From contig NZ_JAUQSX010000003.1 of the NCBI RefSeq assembly GCF_030581005.1, forward strand, positions 434,001-498,000: a DNA stretch of 64,000 nucleotides. The letters are read 5' to 3'. Of this stretch, positions 33,949 to 42,824 are shown in pieces (position 1 is the first letter of the stretch; every line of letters begins with the position of its first letter). The notes beneath the pieces were generated by a model, which worked only from the letters and a program-made list of their open reading frames with translations, searched no databases and had not been told where the DNA came from. Origin of the DNA: Hymenobacter mellowenesis. GTDB taxonomy: Bacteria; Bacteroidota; Bacteroidia; Cytophagales; Hymenobacteraceae. Both the position numbers and the translations under genes were made by a program.

Positions 33949-34889
33949 TATGCCGCTTGCGCCTGCCCCAGGTGGCACTCCTTGTATTTCTTGCCGCTGC
34001 CGCAAGGGCACGGGTCGTTGCGGCCAAACTTGCGACGGCCGCGTAACGTCTTCAGCCACTCGCGCGGGTCGGTGGCGAATTGGAGGAAACGCTTCTTGGG
34101 GTTTTGGCGGAAAACCCGGCTCAGCAGTGCGTATAGCTCGGGGTGGTTTTCTTCCAGCTTTTCGGGCTTCTCAAAGAAGTATTCCGTGACCACCGCGAAG
34201 AATTCGGCTTCGTTGGTAGCCGCGTAAGGGTTGATTTCGGACTTGCCGGCCTGAATGGCAGCAATCTCGCGCTGCATCACCTCGGCCCAAGGCTGCAGCA
34301 GCTCGGGTGGCAGGGCGGCCTGGGGCACGCCGTCAATCACGCCGTCGGCCTCATCCAGCAGGTGCGCAAACTCGTGGATGCCCACGTTCTGCCGGTCCAC
34401 CGCGTCGCGGAAGCCCTGTTCCAAAGAAGCTTTGGAAAGGCGCATGTAGTGCTGGTTCTGGAAGCCCTGCACCGAGCCCAGCAAGGTGCCCTGCAGCGGC
34501 TGCACTTCCTGGTCGGGCGCGTCGGGCAGCTTCCAGGCATCGGGCACGATGAGCACCTCGCCCAGGTGGCTGTATTCCCACTCAGGAAAGCCAAATACCG
34601 GAATCAGGGCCGAGGCCGCCACCAGTAGGCGCGTGGTGTCGTCCACCTCCGTTTGCACGCCGGTGATGCGCGTGCCGGCCAGAAAAACCTGCACCTGCTT
34701 CTCAAACCGGGCTTTTTCACTCTTGCTGAGTGCCAGGTAGAAGGCCACCCGCTCGGCCAGAATCTGGCGCCAGGCACTCGGGAACTCGGCCGCGACGGCC
34801 TCGGCGCGGCGGCGCGAATCGGCGGTGGCGTATTGGTAAAACGCGTACAGAATGGCCGCCAGCACGGCCAGGGAAATCAAATAGGGCAT
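33948..34889 (-). CDS. MtfA-like zinc peptidase with C-terminal SEC-C motif
   Basis: A 313-residue protein. An N-terminal membrane helix ([19 protein letters not shown]) is followed by the MtfA-type domain: [20 protein letters not shown], then [15 protein letters not shown] with HEFAH at residues 172-176, and [18 protein letters not shown], which supplies the glutamate ligand. E. coli MtfA is a peptidase that also binds the repressor Mlc. The last 25 residues, [20 protein letters not shown], are a SEC-C zinc motif as at the end of SecA, which contacts SecB or ribosomes. Length is about 50 residues above E. coli MtfA, accounted for by the added helix and tail. Confidence 0.9.
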   Translation of the reverse strand: MPYLISLAVLAAILYAFYQYATADSRRRAEAVAAEFPSAWRQILAERVAFYLALSKSEKARFEKQVQVFLAGTRITGVQTEVDDTTRLLVAASALIPVFGFPEWEYSHLGEVLIVPDAWKLPDAPDQEVQPLQGTLLGSVQGFQNQHYMRLSKASLEQGFRDAVDRQNVGIHEFAHLLDEADGVIDGVPQAALPPELLQPWAEVMQREIAAIQAGKSEINPYAATNEAEFFAVVTEYFFEKPEKLEENHPELYALLSRVFRQNPKKRFLQFATDPREWLKTLRGRRKFGRNDPCPCGSGKKYKECHLGQAQAA

Positions 34890-34925
34890 GGGCCGATAGT
34901 ACGGCTGCCCCGGTTGCGGGTTGGG

Positions 34926-36242
34926 CTAGGGGTTAGACCAGGGGCTATCGGCAGGGCGTTTGGTGGCCTCGTCCGTATTGCGGCCGAGGCGGTAGCCCAG
35001 GCCGGCGCGCAAGGCGAAGTTGGAGCCGAAGAAAGCGGTGCCGTAGCCTTGGGAATCGTCGTTGTAGTCGCGGTAAAGTTGCACATCTACGCTGGTAGTG
35101 AAGCGTTTGCTGCGAAAGCCCAGGCCGATGTTGGGCAGGATGACTGCCTTGGCAAAGGGCACGTTGCTGGAGGTGGCCTCCACCGTGGCACCAGAAACGG
35201 CGGTGATGCGCGGCGCTATGGTCTTATTCAGCTCATACCCAAAGCTAACCAGCCACTGCCGCTCATGCGGAGTCGGGATAAAGAAGCGCACGCCCAGCCG
35301 CGCGCTGCCCAGCAGGGCTTTGTAGGTATAAACGGATTTGGAGTACGAATAATAGTCGTACTCTGCATTGGAGCTTTTGAACGAGCTCAGCGTCAATTCG
35401 CCGAAGATGGCCGCCGTGCGGCTGGGCTGCAATACCTCAGCGTACAGCCCGCCGAAGGGATGCACCGCGCAATCGACGCACGTGCCGGCCAGCTCCGCCG
35501 CGTTGCTCTCGGTGCGGTTGTAGCGCGCCCCCGCCAGCACGCCGCCCTGGAAAGCCAGCCGTCGCCGCGGTTTGGCCTCGGCCAGCACGTTGTGGCCGGG
35601 CTGGTGGGTGGGGCTGCACGCGGTGTTGTAGGCCAGCACCACGGCCGAGAGGCCTTCAACCGTGAAAGCGGCCTTCTGAGCCGCCTGGGACACCGTGGGG
35701 CAGTCGCCAAAATATACGCCGAGCTGCCCGCGGTAGTTGTTGCCATTCACCAGCGTCCACACCCCGTCGGTGCCTTGGCGCAGGTACTTGCGCTCGCTCA
35801 GGTCCAGCGGCGGGCGGTCGGGGCGCAGCACCACGTAGTGGATGATGTCGGGCAGCACCACCCGCACCAGCGACGCGGTGCCTTCCACCAACACTTCGGC
35901 CAGCAGCGAATCGGTTTGGATGGCCGGACGGTTTTCGCGGGGCAAATGGCCTACTATAGCCTTGGCGGCGTGGTCGATGGGCAGGCGCAGGAACCGGAAG
36001 TACCGGCCGCCGGTGAATCGCGCCGCCCGCAACTGGTGCGGCAGGTAAGTTTCGCTCTGACTGTCGGCCGTGCGGCGGAAGCGGATGGAAAGGGGCGGCG
36101 CTTCCCAGAATCCGTTTTCGATTTCGCCCCGCAGGGTGTCGCCCACGGCGCGCACCACGTAGCCCGGCTCGAACGTTTGGGCCTGGGTTTGGTAAGAATA
36201 GGCCGAGAGACCAAGTAGTAGAAAAAGTAAACGACGGGGCAT
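34926..36242 (-). CDS. outer-membrane beta-barrel protein, tandem paralogue A
   Basis: A 438-residue protein with signal peptide MPRRLLFLLLGLSAYSYQTQ. It opens YVVRAVGDTLRGEIENGFW, a 'GDT..GEI' strand pattern common in Bacteroidota surface proteins. The middle has DLSERKYLRQGTDGVWTLVN and GQLGVYFGDCPTV; from about residue 225 onward it alternates strands with turns (RRRLAFQGGVLAGARYNR, then GARLGVRFFIPTP) up to FALRAGLGYRLGR, a barrel. Conserved cysteines near CVDCA may form a disulfide. It is about half identical by eye to the next gene. A longer start at 36269 is possible. Function unknown. Confidence 0.7.
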   Translation of the reverse strand: MPRRLLFLLLGLSAYSYQTQAQTFEPGYVVRAVGDTLRGEIENGFWEAPPLSIRFRRTADSQSETYLPHQLRAARFTGGRYFRFLRLPIDHAAKAIVGHLPRENRPAIQTDSLLAEVLVEGTASLVRVVLPDIIHYVVLRPDRPPLDLSERKYLRQGTDGVWTLVNGNNYRGQLGVYFGDCPTVSQAAQKAAFTVEGLSAVVLAYNTACSPTHQPGHNVLAEAKPRRRLAFQGGVLAGARYNRTESNAAELAGTCVDCAVHPFGGLYAEVLQPSRTAAIFGELTLSSFKSSNAEYDYYSYSKSVYTYKALLGSARLGVRFFIPTPHERQWLVSFGYELNKTIAPRITAVSGATVEATSSNVPFAKAVILPNIGLGFRSKRFTTSVDVQLYRDYNDDSQGYGTAFFGSNFALRAGLGYRLGRNTDEATKRPADSPWSNP

Positions 36243-36330
36243 GGAAAGGGAATGAAGGGAATAAGGCATCGAAAATAAGGGCAAACGACTGTGACTGATT
36301 TGGAAGCCGCTCAACGGCCGCCGGTGCATT

Positions 36331-36419
36331 TGCCCCGAAGCGGTGCTTCGGCCTGCGCAAGGGCTTGGGCGGAAGAATACTGTTCGAATTTGATTCGGCC
36401 GAAATACCGCTTCGGGGCA
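36331..36419. repeat. palindromic repeat, 'TGCCCCGAAGCGGT' type
   Basis: Arms of 23 bases (36331-36353 and 36397-36419) with two mismatches flank a 43-base centre containing partly complementary sequence. CCCGAAGC recurs in the arms of the copy at 59138. It lies between the two paralogous outer-membrane genes. Confidence 0.75.
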
Positions 36420-36445
36420 GCGGTTCGGCTGATGCAAGCCGCTGC

Positions 36446-37792
36446 TTACGGCTGCGCGGGGGCGGGCTTCGGTGCGTCGGCTTTAGAACCCAGCCGGTAG
36501 GCCACGCCCAGGCGGGCCGCAAAGTTGGAGCCGAAGAAGAGCGCGCCGTTCAGCTCCCCAATCTGGCCCAGCCCGGTGGTGGCGTTGGCCGTCTGCAGGT
36601 CGCTGCTGCCGTACATCTGGCCGTCGAGGCTCAGGGTGAGGCGCTGCCTCCGCCAGCCCACGCTCACGTTGGGAAACAGCGTCGGGCGGGCGTAGTACAG
36701 CTCCGGGTCGGTGGGGGCGGGCTTGCCGTTGGTGGGCGTGAGGCGGGCGCCGCCAATAAAATTCAGCTCGTAGCCAATGCCCACAAACAGGCGTTGCGCG
36801 GCCGCCTGGCCGATGAAGTAGCGCATGCCGAGGCGGGCCGTGCTCAGCCACGCCGCATACTCAAACTCGTTGAACTGGTCGATGCCGGCCGTGTTGTAGC
36901 CGGTGTACTCGGCCCCCCGGCTGCGAAAGCGGCTCAGGCTCAGTTCAAAATAGGCCGCCACGGCCCGGCCCGGCTGCAGCACCTCGCCATAGAGCCCGGC
37001 AAACGGGCGGGGCTGGCAGTCGGTGCAAGCGCCGGCGTAGTACAGCGAGCCGCTTTCGATGCGGTTGTAGCGCATCCCCGCCAGCACCCCACCCTGAAAC
37101 GCCACCCGGCGGCGCGGGCGGGCCAGGGCCAGCAGACTGCGGCCGGGCTGCTTGGCATACGCCTCGTTGTAGGCCTGCACCACGTCGGCCAGGGCTTTTT
37201 CGGTGAAAGGGGCTTTTTGGACGGCGGCGTGGGCGGCCGGGCAGTCGCTGAAATACACGCTCAACTGGCCCCGGTAGTTGTTGCCGTCGGTGAGCAGCCA
37301 GGCTCTGTCCACAGTCTGGCGCAGGTACTTGCGCTCGCTCAGGTCGAGGGGCGTCCGGCCGGCCTGCAGCAGCAGGTAATGCGCGGGCCGCTCAAACCGC
37401 TGCACCCGCACCAGCGACACTGGCCCGTCCACCAGCACCTCGGCCAGGAGCGAATCGGTGTGCACGTCGGGGCGGTTTTCGTAGGGCAGCTTGCCCACTT
37501 TGGCCCGGGCGGCGCGGTCGATGGGCAGGCCCTCGTAGCGAAAAGCCCGGCCCCCGGTAAAGCTCACGCGGCGCAGCTGCCGGGGCTTAAACACTTGGTC
37601 GGGGGCGGCGGGAGCGGGCCGGAAGCGGATGTGCTTGGGCGGCTCTACCCAAAACCCATTTTCGATTTCGCCCCGCAGCGTGTCGCCGTTGGCGCGCACC
37701 ACATAGCCCGGCTCATACGCCTGGGCATTCGCCGAAAAAGAAAAGGAGAGGAGCGCGCCGCAAAAGGGTAGAAGCAGTAAGCGTGTCGTCAT
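36446..37792 (-). CDS. outer-membrane beta-barrel protein, tandem paralogue B
   Basis: A 448-residue protein with signal peptide MTTRLLLLPFCGALLSFSFS and cleavage after ANA. It shares YVVRANGDTLRGEIENGFW, DLSERKYLRQTVDRAWLLTD, NNYRGQLSVYFSDCP, RRRVAFQGGVLAGMRYNR and the CxxC-like CTDC segment with paralogue A, and ends FAARLGVAYRLGSK. A signal peptide, a soluble N-terminal third and a C-terminal barrel are the likely parts. The 203-base gap to paralogue A holds a palindrome. Function unknown. Confidence 0.7.
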   Translation of the reverse strand: MTTRLLLLPFCGALLSFSFSANAQAYEPGYVVRANGDTLRGEIENGFWVEPPKHIRFRPAPAAPDQVFKPRQLRRVSFTGGRAFRYEGLPIDRAARAKVGKLPYENRPDVHTDSLLAEVLVDGPVSLVRVQRFERPAHYLLLQAGRTPLDLSERKYLRQTVDRAWLLTDGNNYRGQLSVYFSDCPAAHAAVQKAPFTEKALADVVQAYNEAYAKQPGRSLLALARPRRRVAFQGGVLAGMRYNRIESGSLYYAGACTDCQPRPFAGLYGEVLQPGRAVAAYFELSLSRFRSRGAEYTGYNTAGIDQFNEFEYAAWLSTARLGMRYFIGQAAAQRLFVGIGYELNFIGGARLTPTNGKPAPTDPELYYARPTLFPNVSVGWRRQRLTLSLDGQMYGSSDLQTANATTGLGQIGELNGALFFGSNFAARLGVAYRLGSKADAPKPAPAQP

Positions 37793-37820
37793 AGAAAGAT
37801 TGGAAGGGAGAAACGGACTG

Positions 37821-38147
37821 CTAAAATAGCGGCAAATGCGTCATCAGCTTCTCGCGGAGCAGCGCAATGAGCGCCGGGTCCTGAAACGGATACTTATCCG
37901 GAATGCGCAGCACCACGAGGGTTTTGCCATGCAATTCCTCCGCAAATTTTTCGCGCAGCCGGTCGGCGTGGCGGCGCTCCATCACGAAAATGGTTTCGGC
38001 CCAGCCCAGGTGGCCGGCCGACACGCGCACCCGGGCCCCCGGCTCGGTACCGGCCGAGCGCGCCTCATAGTGCGGGTGCTCATCAAAAAGGCGCTCGGCG
38101 GTGAGGCTGCGCCACTTGTTCTGGCTGCAGATGAAGAGGAGGCGCAT
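37821..38147 (-). CDS. short low-molecular-weight protein tyrosine phosphatase-like protein
   Basis: A 108-residue protein starting MRLLFICSQNKWRSLTAERL. CSQNKWRS at residues 7-14 fits the phosphatase P-loop C(X)5R(S/T). ARSAGTEPGARVRVSAGHLG is the next family segment. The usual C-terminal DPY/DPF acid loop is represented only by PDKYPFQDP. At 108 residues it is shorter than the 140-160 of classic members, but short forms with this layout are frequent in bacteria. Catalytic cysteine and arginine are present. Target unknown. Confidence 0.8.
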   Translation of the reverse strand: MRLLFICSQNKWRSLTAERLFDEHPHYEARSAGTEPGARVRVSAGHLGWAETIFVMERRHADRLREKFAEELHGKTLVVLRIPDKYPFQDPALIALLREKLMTHLPLF

Positions 38148-38188
38148 GGTGCGGCTGTGTGGGAATGAATAATGAGAATGAATAATAA

Positions 38189-38284
38189 AAACGTCATGCT
38201 AAGCGCAGCCGGAGCATCTCTACCGCTGAAGTAATGATTTACTCGCGTGGTAGAGATGCTTCGGCTGCGCTCAGCATGACGTTT
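38189..38284. repeat. palindromic repeat, 'CGTCATGCT-GCGCAGCC-AGCATC' variant
   Basis: Arms of 36 bases (38189-38224 and 38249-38284) with two mismatches flank a 24-base loop containing AGTAATGATTTACT, nearly the loop of the copy at 2965. It sits 42 bases upstream of the phosphatase start and 26 bases beyond the helicase stop. Confidence 0.92.
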
Positions 38285-38309
38285 GGGTATCGTTTAGGAT
38301 ACCTTTCTG

Positions 38310-39761
38310 CTACCGAATCAGGGCCACCTTCACCTTCTTGCCCTTCACCTTAGCCCCTTGCATATTCGCCAGCACTTCCTCGGCCAGCGCCTCGGGCACG
38401 GCCACGAAGCTGTGGTGGTCGAAGACTTCGATGCGGCCCACGGCGTCGCGCTCCAGGCCGCCCACGCTCACAAAGGCGCCGGCCAGGTCGCCCCGGCTGA
38501 TTTTCTCGCTCTTGCCGGCCGATACGTGCAGCGTGACGGTGCTCGGGCGGGGGGCCTTGGGCGCGGCGGCGGGCAGAGCCGGGGGGCGCATGCCGGCCCA
38601 TTGCACGTTCTTAGCCGTGGGCCACTGCTGAATTTTCTGCTGCTCGTGGGGCGTGACGAGCAGGTGGGCGGTGCCAACGGCGCCGGCCCGGGCCGTGCGG
38701 CCGGCCCGGTGCTGGAAGGTATCGGTTTCGTGGGGCGGGTCGAACTGCACCACGGTGTCGAGGTCGTTCACGTCGAGGCCGCGGGCGGCCACGTCGGTGG
38801 CCACCAGCACTGTGGCCGAGCCGTTGCGCAGCTTCATCATGCTTTTGTCGCGCTCGGGCTGCAGCATTTTGCCGTGCAGGGCCTCGGCGGCTAGGCCCCG
38901 GCCGCGCAGGAAGCGGGTAAGTTCCTCCACCCGGTCGCGGGTGTTGGCGAAGACCAGGGAGCGGCCGGCGGTGGGCTGGCTGATGATATGGTAAAGGGCC
39001 GCCGGCTTCATGTCGGCGGCGCTGAGGACGTGGCCGAGCAGCACCAGGCTCTCGGGCAGCGTGGTGGCGTTGGAGCCGCCCACGTTCATCACCCGGGGCC
39101 GCGTCAGGTACTCGCGCACGAGGCTCAGCACCTTATCGGGCATGGTGGCCGAGAACAGGAGCGTCTGGCGGCGCTGCGGCAGCCGGCTGATGATGGTAGC
39201 CATTTCTTCCTGGAAACCCAGTTCCAGCAGCTTGTCGGCCTCGTCCAGCACCAGCACTTTCAGGCGGTTGGGCACAATGGTGCGGCGCTCCAGGTGGTCG
39301 AGCATGCGGCCGGGGGTGGCCACCACCACGTGGGGCATCTGCTGCAGGCCCTTCACCTCGTCGCGCATGGCGTGGCCGCCGTAGTAGCCGGCCACCCGCA
39401 GGTTCGGAATGTGCTTGCCGAGGCGCTGCAGGGCGTCGCGCACCTGAAGGACCAGTTCGCGGGCGGGCACCAGCACCAGCGCCTGCATGGTGGCCGAGGT
39501 GGGGTCGACCTGCTGGAGCACGGCCAGGCCGTAGGCGGCGGTTTTGCCCGAGCCGGTGGGGGCCTGCCCGGCCACGTCCTGGCCTTCGAGGGCGGGGGCC
39601 AGCACCAGCTGCTGCACGGGGGTAGGCTGGGTGAAATTCAGTTCGGCCACGCCCGCCAGCAGGGCGGGGGAGAGGGCAAAATCGGCGAATTGCAGGTTGG
39701 GCTGGGTGGTTTTGGGCGCTTCGGCAGCGGCCCCGGCGGCGGAGGTGTCGGGAGTATTCAC
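38310..39761 (-). CDS. DEAD-box RNA helicase with DbpA-type RNA-binding domain
   Basis: A 483-residue helicase. An alanine-rich lead is followed by the Q motif region (FTQPTPVQQLVLAPALEG), Walker A APTGSGKT at 67-74, VLDEADKL near 173-180, SAT, LVFANTRDRVEELTRFL and HRAGRTARAG (motif VI). The last 70 residues, VTLHVSAGKSEKISRGDLAG and beyond, form a DbpA RNA-recognition domain. In E. coli DbpA this domain directs the enzyme to helix 92 of 23S rRNA during 50S assembly; the same target is inferred. The start is GTG, four bases after a perfect TACCTTTG box. Confidence 0.92.
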   Translation of the reverse strand: MNTPDTSAAGAAAEAPKTTQPNLQFADFALSPALLAGVAELNFTQPTPVQQLVLAPALEGQDVAGQAPTGSGKTAAYGLAVLQQVDPTSATMQALVLVPARELVLQVRDALQRLGKHIPNLRVAGYYGGHAMRDEVKGLQQMPHVVVATPGRMLDHLERRTIVPNRLKVLVLDEADKLLELGFQEEMATIISRLPQRRQTLLFSATMPDKVLSLVREYLTRPRVMNVGGSNATTLPESLVLLGHVLSAADMKPAALYHIISQPTAGRSLVFANTRDRVEELTRFLRGRGLAAEALHGKMLQPERDKSMMKLRNGSATVLVATDVAARGLDVNDLDTVVQFDPPHETDTFQHRAGRTARAGAVGTAHLLVTPHEQQKIQQWPTAKNVQWAGMRPPALPAAAPKAPRPSTVTLHVSAGKSEKISRGDLAGAFVSVGGLERDAVGRIEVFDHHSFVAVPEALAEEVLANMQGAKVKGKKVKVALIR

Positions 39762-39765
39762 GGGG

Positions 39766-39773
39766 CAAAGGTA
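39766..39773 (-). promoter_or_regulatory. -7 box TACCTTTG of the helicase gene, four bases before its GTG
   Basis: A perfect TAnnTTTG match on the minus strand, with the four bases CCCC between it and the GTG at 39761. The arrangement is the same as at murB. Confidence 0.65.
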
Positions 39774-39797
39774 CGGCTTACGGCAGCGGGCGCCGTA

Positions 39798-40463
39798 TTA
39801 CATAGGTGTCTTCGAAACAAGGGCGAAAAAGCCGAAAAGCACCAGGAAATACAACAGAAGTAATGCCAACACCACCACGATAAAGCCACCGAACACAATC
39901 CCGAGCACGTCGAGTGCAAAGCACCACTTCGCTACCAGAAAAATCAGCCAGCCGCCCAGGCCCACCAGCGTCAGATAAACGGTCCAAGCCAGAAGCCTTC
40001 CCAAGACGTAACGCACTTTTCCCCAGCCCGTGCTCGGCTCCGGAGCGCCAGAATGCCGCCGCCCGATAACCGACCGCAGCAGAGTGTCGGAGGGTGTGTG
40101 GAGCCCAGGGCGAAATCTCGGGCTCTCATGCCGGCGGGCCAAGGGCTTACCGGTCGGCCGGATTTCCGGTTGATTGCCGGGTGAGTGGTATGCGGCCACT
40201 TCCATGCATTTGAGCGAAGCCACCGGCTGGTTGCCGGCTGGCGGCGGCACCGGCCGCACCGCTCCGGCAAAAGTCGCACGGGAAACGCCCGCAATCGGCC
40301 GCGCCGCATGCGGTTCAAAGGCAAATCGGGCGTAGCGGCAGCCGTTCAGCAGCAGGAGCAGCGAAATGAAGAACGGCGTCAACAAGGGACGGTAGCCCTG
40401 CTTACTCCTACGCCTGTAAGCCTTGCCTAACCTACTCCAATGGATGAAAAGCAGCACCGCCAT
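39798..40463 (-). CDS. hypothetical lipoprotein or membrane protein
   Basis: A 221-residue frame. An N-terminal basic stretch precedes the hydrophobic FFISLLLLLNGCRYARFA, where LNGC could be a lipobox; a start nearer to it is possible. The middle is proline- and arginine-rich with no clear fold. The C-terminus has two strong helices (LTLVGLGGWLIFLVAKWCFA and FIVVVLALLLLYFLVLFGFF). Codon and residue use in the middle is unusual for the window, so the start and part of the reading frame are uncertain. No family recognised. Confidence 0.45.
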   Translation of the reverse strand: MAVLLFIHWSRLGKAYRRRSKQGYRPLLTPFFISLLLLLNGCRYARFAFEPHAARPIAGVSRATFAGAVRPVPPPAGNQPVASLKCMEVAAYHSPGNQPEIRPTGKPLARRHESPRFRPGLHTPSDTLLRSVIGRRHSGAPEPSTGWGKVRYVLGRLLAWTVYLTLVGLGGWLIFLVAKWCFALDVLGIVFGGFIVVVLALLLLYFLVLFGFFALVSKTPM

Positions 40464-40520
40464 AACTCGGATATTAAATAGCTCAGGAGTTGAGCAGCGC
40501 CGCCAGCCAAAGCAGAGGCT

Positions 40521-41456
40521 TTACTCGTCCACGTTCACCAGCCGGTAGCGCACGGCCGATTTCTTGGGCTTGATATCGAGCCCGATACGGTGCGCGTACG
40601 CTTTGGTAAACGCCGCCCCGAAGTAGAATATCATGGCGCAATAGAACACGAACAGCAGCACCAGCACCAAGCTGGAGGCCGGCCCGTAGACGGGGCCCAA
40701 ATCGCGGGCTACCAGCAGCTGGCCCAGCACCACTTCGCCCAGGCTGATGAGAAACGCCGTGAGCGCCGCCCCGCGCGTGACGGCCCGCCACGGCACTTTG
40801 GCCAGGCTCAGGGTGCGAAACGTGACGCCGAACCACGCCGCCAGAATCAGCCAGGCGATGAACGCATTCAGCCCGCGAACCACGAAGTAGCCGAAGGTGG
40901 CGTCGAACTCGTGGATGCTTTCGGCAAACAGGCCCAGCGCCGAATCGGTGCTGAAGGCCAGCAGCGAGAGGCCCGCCGTGGCCAGCAGCACCCCGGCCGA
41001 GCGCACCCGCTCGCGCAGAGCCTGAGAAAACTTGCCCGCACCGCGCTTGGGCCGGATTTGCCAGAGCTGATTGAGCGAGTGCTGAATGACGGTGAACAGC
41101 GTGGTGGCCACAAAGAGCAGAAAGGCGAAGCCCGCCACCGTCACCAGCCGGCTGCGCATGGGGTCGGCCACGTTCATCACAATCTGGGCCACCAGCCCGG
41201 CCGCCGACGCCCCCACCAGGTTGCTCACCTTGGCCAGCAGCATCACCCGCACCAGCGACGACGGATAGAGCGAGCTCAGCAGCTGCACCAGAATGATGAG
41301 GATGGGCGGCAGCGCAAACGACGTGAAAAACGCCGTAGCTGCGCCCAACCGCAGTGGGTCGTTCTGGCCCAGCTCGCGGGCGGCGCGGTGCAGCAGAATG
41401 GGCAGCTCGCGCCACCACGGGCCCGGCAGCTCGGGCGGAGAACCTAACTTTGTCAT
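40521..41456 (-). CDS. YihY/virulence factor BrkB family membrane protein
   Basis: A 311-residue protein with six helices. After a short N-terminal region (WWRELPILLHRAARELGQND) there is LRLGAATAFFTSFALPPILI, the family's first helix, then TLFTVIQHSLNQLWQIRPKR, a highly conserved segment. VPWRAVTRGAALTAFLISLG and FYFGAAFTKAYAHRIGL are further signatures. The old ribonuclease BN label for YihY is not supported; the function is unknown. The start at 41456 was chosen because the MTKLGS opening is typical and the upstream frame enters the region before the divergent gene. Confidence 0.88.
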   Translation of the reverse strand: MTKLGSPPELPGPWWRELPILLHRAARELGQNDPLRLGAATAFFTSFALPPILIILVQLLSSLYPSSLVRVMLLAKVSNLVGASAAGLVAQIVMNVADPMRSRLVTVAGFAFLLFVATTLFTVIQHSLNQLWQIRPKRGAGKFSQALRERVRSAGVLLATAGLSLLAFSTDSALGLFAESIHEFDATFGYFVVRGLNAFIAWLILAAWFGVTFRTLSLAKVPWRAVTRGAALTAFLISLGEVVLGQLLVARDLGPVYGPASSLVLVLLFVFYCAMIFYFGAAFTKAYAHRIGLDIKPKKSAVRYRLVNVDE

Positions 41457-41563
41457 AAAGGCCCAAAAGGCAACATTTCGGGGCGCTGCCGTATGAGGAA
41501 GCCTGCCTGAACGAAGGTAAGGGCCGCCGCCGGGCCCGTCGCAGGCCTCCCTCACTTTTCTTT

Positions 41564-42103
41564 ATGCCAATTCCCGAACCTTCGCCGTTGCCGTTAGCTC
41601 CTGAGCCCGCCGCGCCGCCGCGCTCCTGGCTGCGCCGCCGCCTGCTCGACCCCTTGCTCGACCTGCTCAAGGCCGGCCTCACGCCCTCGCAGCTGGCCCT
41701 CACCGTGGGCCTGGGCGCGGCCGTGGGCATCGTGCCGCTGCTGGGCGTGACCACCATACTGAGTGCCGCCGTGGCCCTGCGCCTGCGCCTCAATGTGGCC
41801 GCCATGCAGCTCGTCACCCACCTGATGACGTTCTTCCAACTGGCCTTGCTCATTCCCTTTTTGCGGGCCGGGGCCCGGCTGCTGGGCCAGGGCCCGCAGG
41901 TGGAGCACCTCACGCTGCCCGCCCTGCGCCAGCTCATCGAACACGAGGGCTGGCAGGCCATCGGCAAACTGCTGTGGCGGGCCGAACTGGGCGCCCTGCT
42001 GCTGTGGGCCGTGGCCTGCGTGCCGCTGGTAGCGGTACTTTATTTCGTGTTGCGGGCAGTGTTCCGCCGGGTGCTGGCGAAGCAAGAGGTGGCAGTTGAG
42101 TAA
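41564..42103 (+). CDS. DUF2062 membrane protein
   Basis: A 179-residue protein. A proline-rich N-terminus and a basic patch (RSWLRRRLLDPLLDLLK) precede the DUF2062 core GLTPSQLALTVGLGAAVGIV, with helices at about residues 43-75, 80-105 and 140-170. The family's function is unknown; members often accompany glycosyltransferases or lipid enzymes. It is divergent from the YihY gene across 107 bases and converges on the FMN reductase gene. Confidence 0.85.
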   Translation: MPIPEPSPLPLAPEPAAPPRSWLRRRLLDPLLDLLKAGLTPSQLALTVGLGAAVGIVPLLGVTTILSAAVALRLRLNVAAMQLVTHLMTFFQLALLIPFLRAGARLLGQGPQVEHLTLPALRQLIEHEGWQAIGKLLWRAELGALLLWAVACVPLVAVLYFVLRAVFRRVLAKQEVAVE

Positions 42104-42125
42104 ATAGAACGTCTAAAAAGCAACG

Positions 42126-42653
42126 TTAAAACGCCAGCAGCGCCGCCGCCTGCTCGCGTAGCAATTGCCGGGAAAGGTCGTGGTTGAGGCCGTCTTCGGC
42201 GTTCAAATCCTGGTTAATGAAGGGCAGGCGCACGCGCTGGGGCAGCACGGCCGTGCCCAGGTACATCAGCACGTCGGTGAGGTGAGCCATGGCCAGCAGG
42301 CCGCCCTGGCCGCCGCTGCTCAGGCCCACCAAGGCCGCTTTCTTGCCGGCGATGCCGCCCGGATAGGCCAGACCGTCGATGAAGGCTTTGAGCACGCCGG
42401 GGAAGGACGCGTTGTATTCGGGCACCACGATGACCAGCTTGGGGCCGGCATCCAGCATAGCGGCCAGGCGGTTGAACTCGGGATGGCTGCCTACGTTGGC
42501 GTACAGCGCCGTGGCCACGAAATCGGCGGGTAACTCGGCCAGGTCGAGAATCTGGCTTTCCGCGCCCAGCTCGGTGAGTACCGTGCGGTAATAATTGGCG
42601 ATGCGGCGGGCCCGCGAGTTGGGCCGGTTGGTGCCGGCGAGTATCGTTATCAA
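42126..42653 (-). CDS. NADPH-dependent FMN reductase family protein
   Basis: A 175-residue flavodoxin-fold enzyme. ILAGTNRPNSRARRIANYY is the FMN phosphate-binding loop, and VPEYNASFPGVLKAFIDGL is the second family signature. Members pass electrons from NAD(P)H to FMN, quinones, chromate or azo compounds. The frame begins with TTG at 42653; no in-frame ATG lies near, and the first strand (TILAGT) starts right after, so TTG is the likely start. It converges on the DUF2062 gene. Confidence 0.88.
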   Translation of the reverse strand: MITILAGTNRPNSRARRIANYYRTVLTELGAESQILDLAELPADFVATALYANVGSHPEFNRLAAMLDAGPKLVIVVPEYNASFPGVLKAFIDGLAYPGGIAGKKAALVGLSSGGQGGLLAMAHLTDVLMYLGTAVLPQRVRLPFINQDLNAEDGLNHDLSRQLLREQAAALLAF

Positions 42654-42824
42654 AATGCAGCGGGGTTGCGGGTAAAGTCTGCTGCTAACCCGGAAGACGC
42701 CCCATTGGTTACGTCAGGCGGGCCAATACGGCCTTGAGCGCAGTTTCGGGGGCGCTACTACCTGCGTTGCCCAAGCCAGCTGGCCACCCCGGCCAAACGC
42801 CCGCGCCGTCCGTATGGAGGGCCT

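Noticed and set aside
33824..34027. A short frame through the palindrome at 33852 with HPERSEGPS in its translation
   Set aside because: This is translated repeat sequence; peptides of this kind arise wherever the palindrome family is read through and are not genes.
34653..37771. Long plus-strand frames (521 and 468 codons) opposite the two outer-membrane paralogues
   Set aside because: Low-complexity translations and no motifs; the minus-strand genes have signal peptides and mutual similarity.
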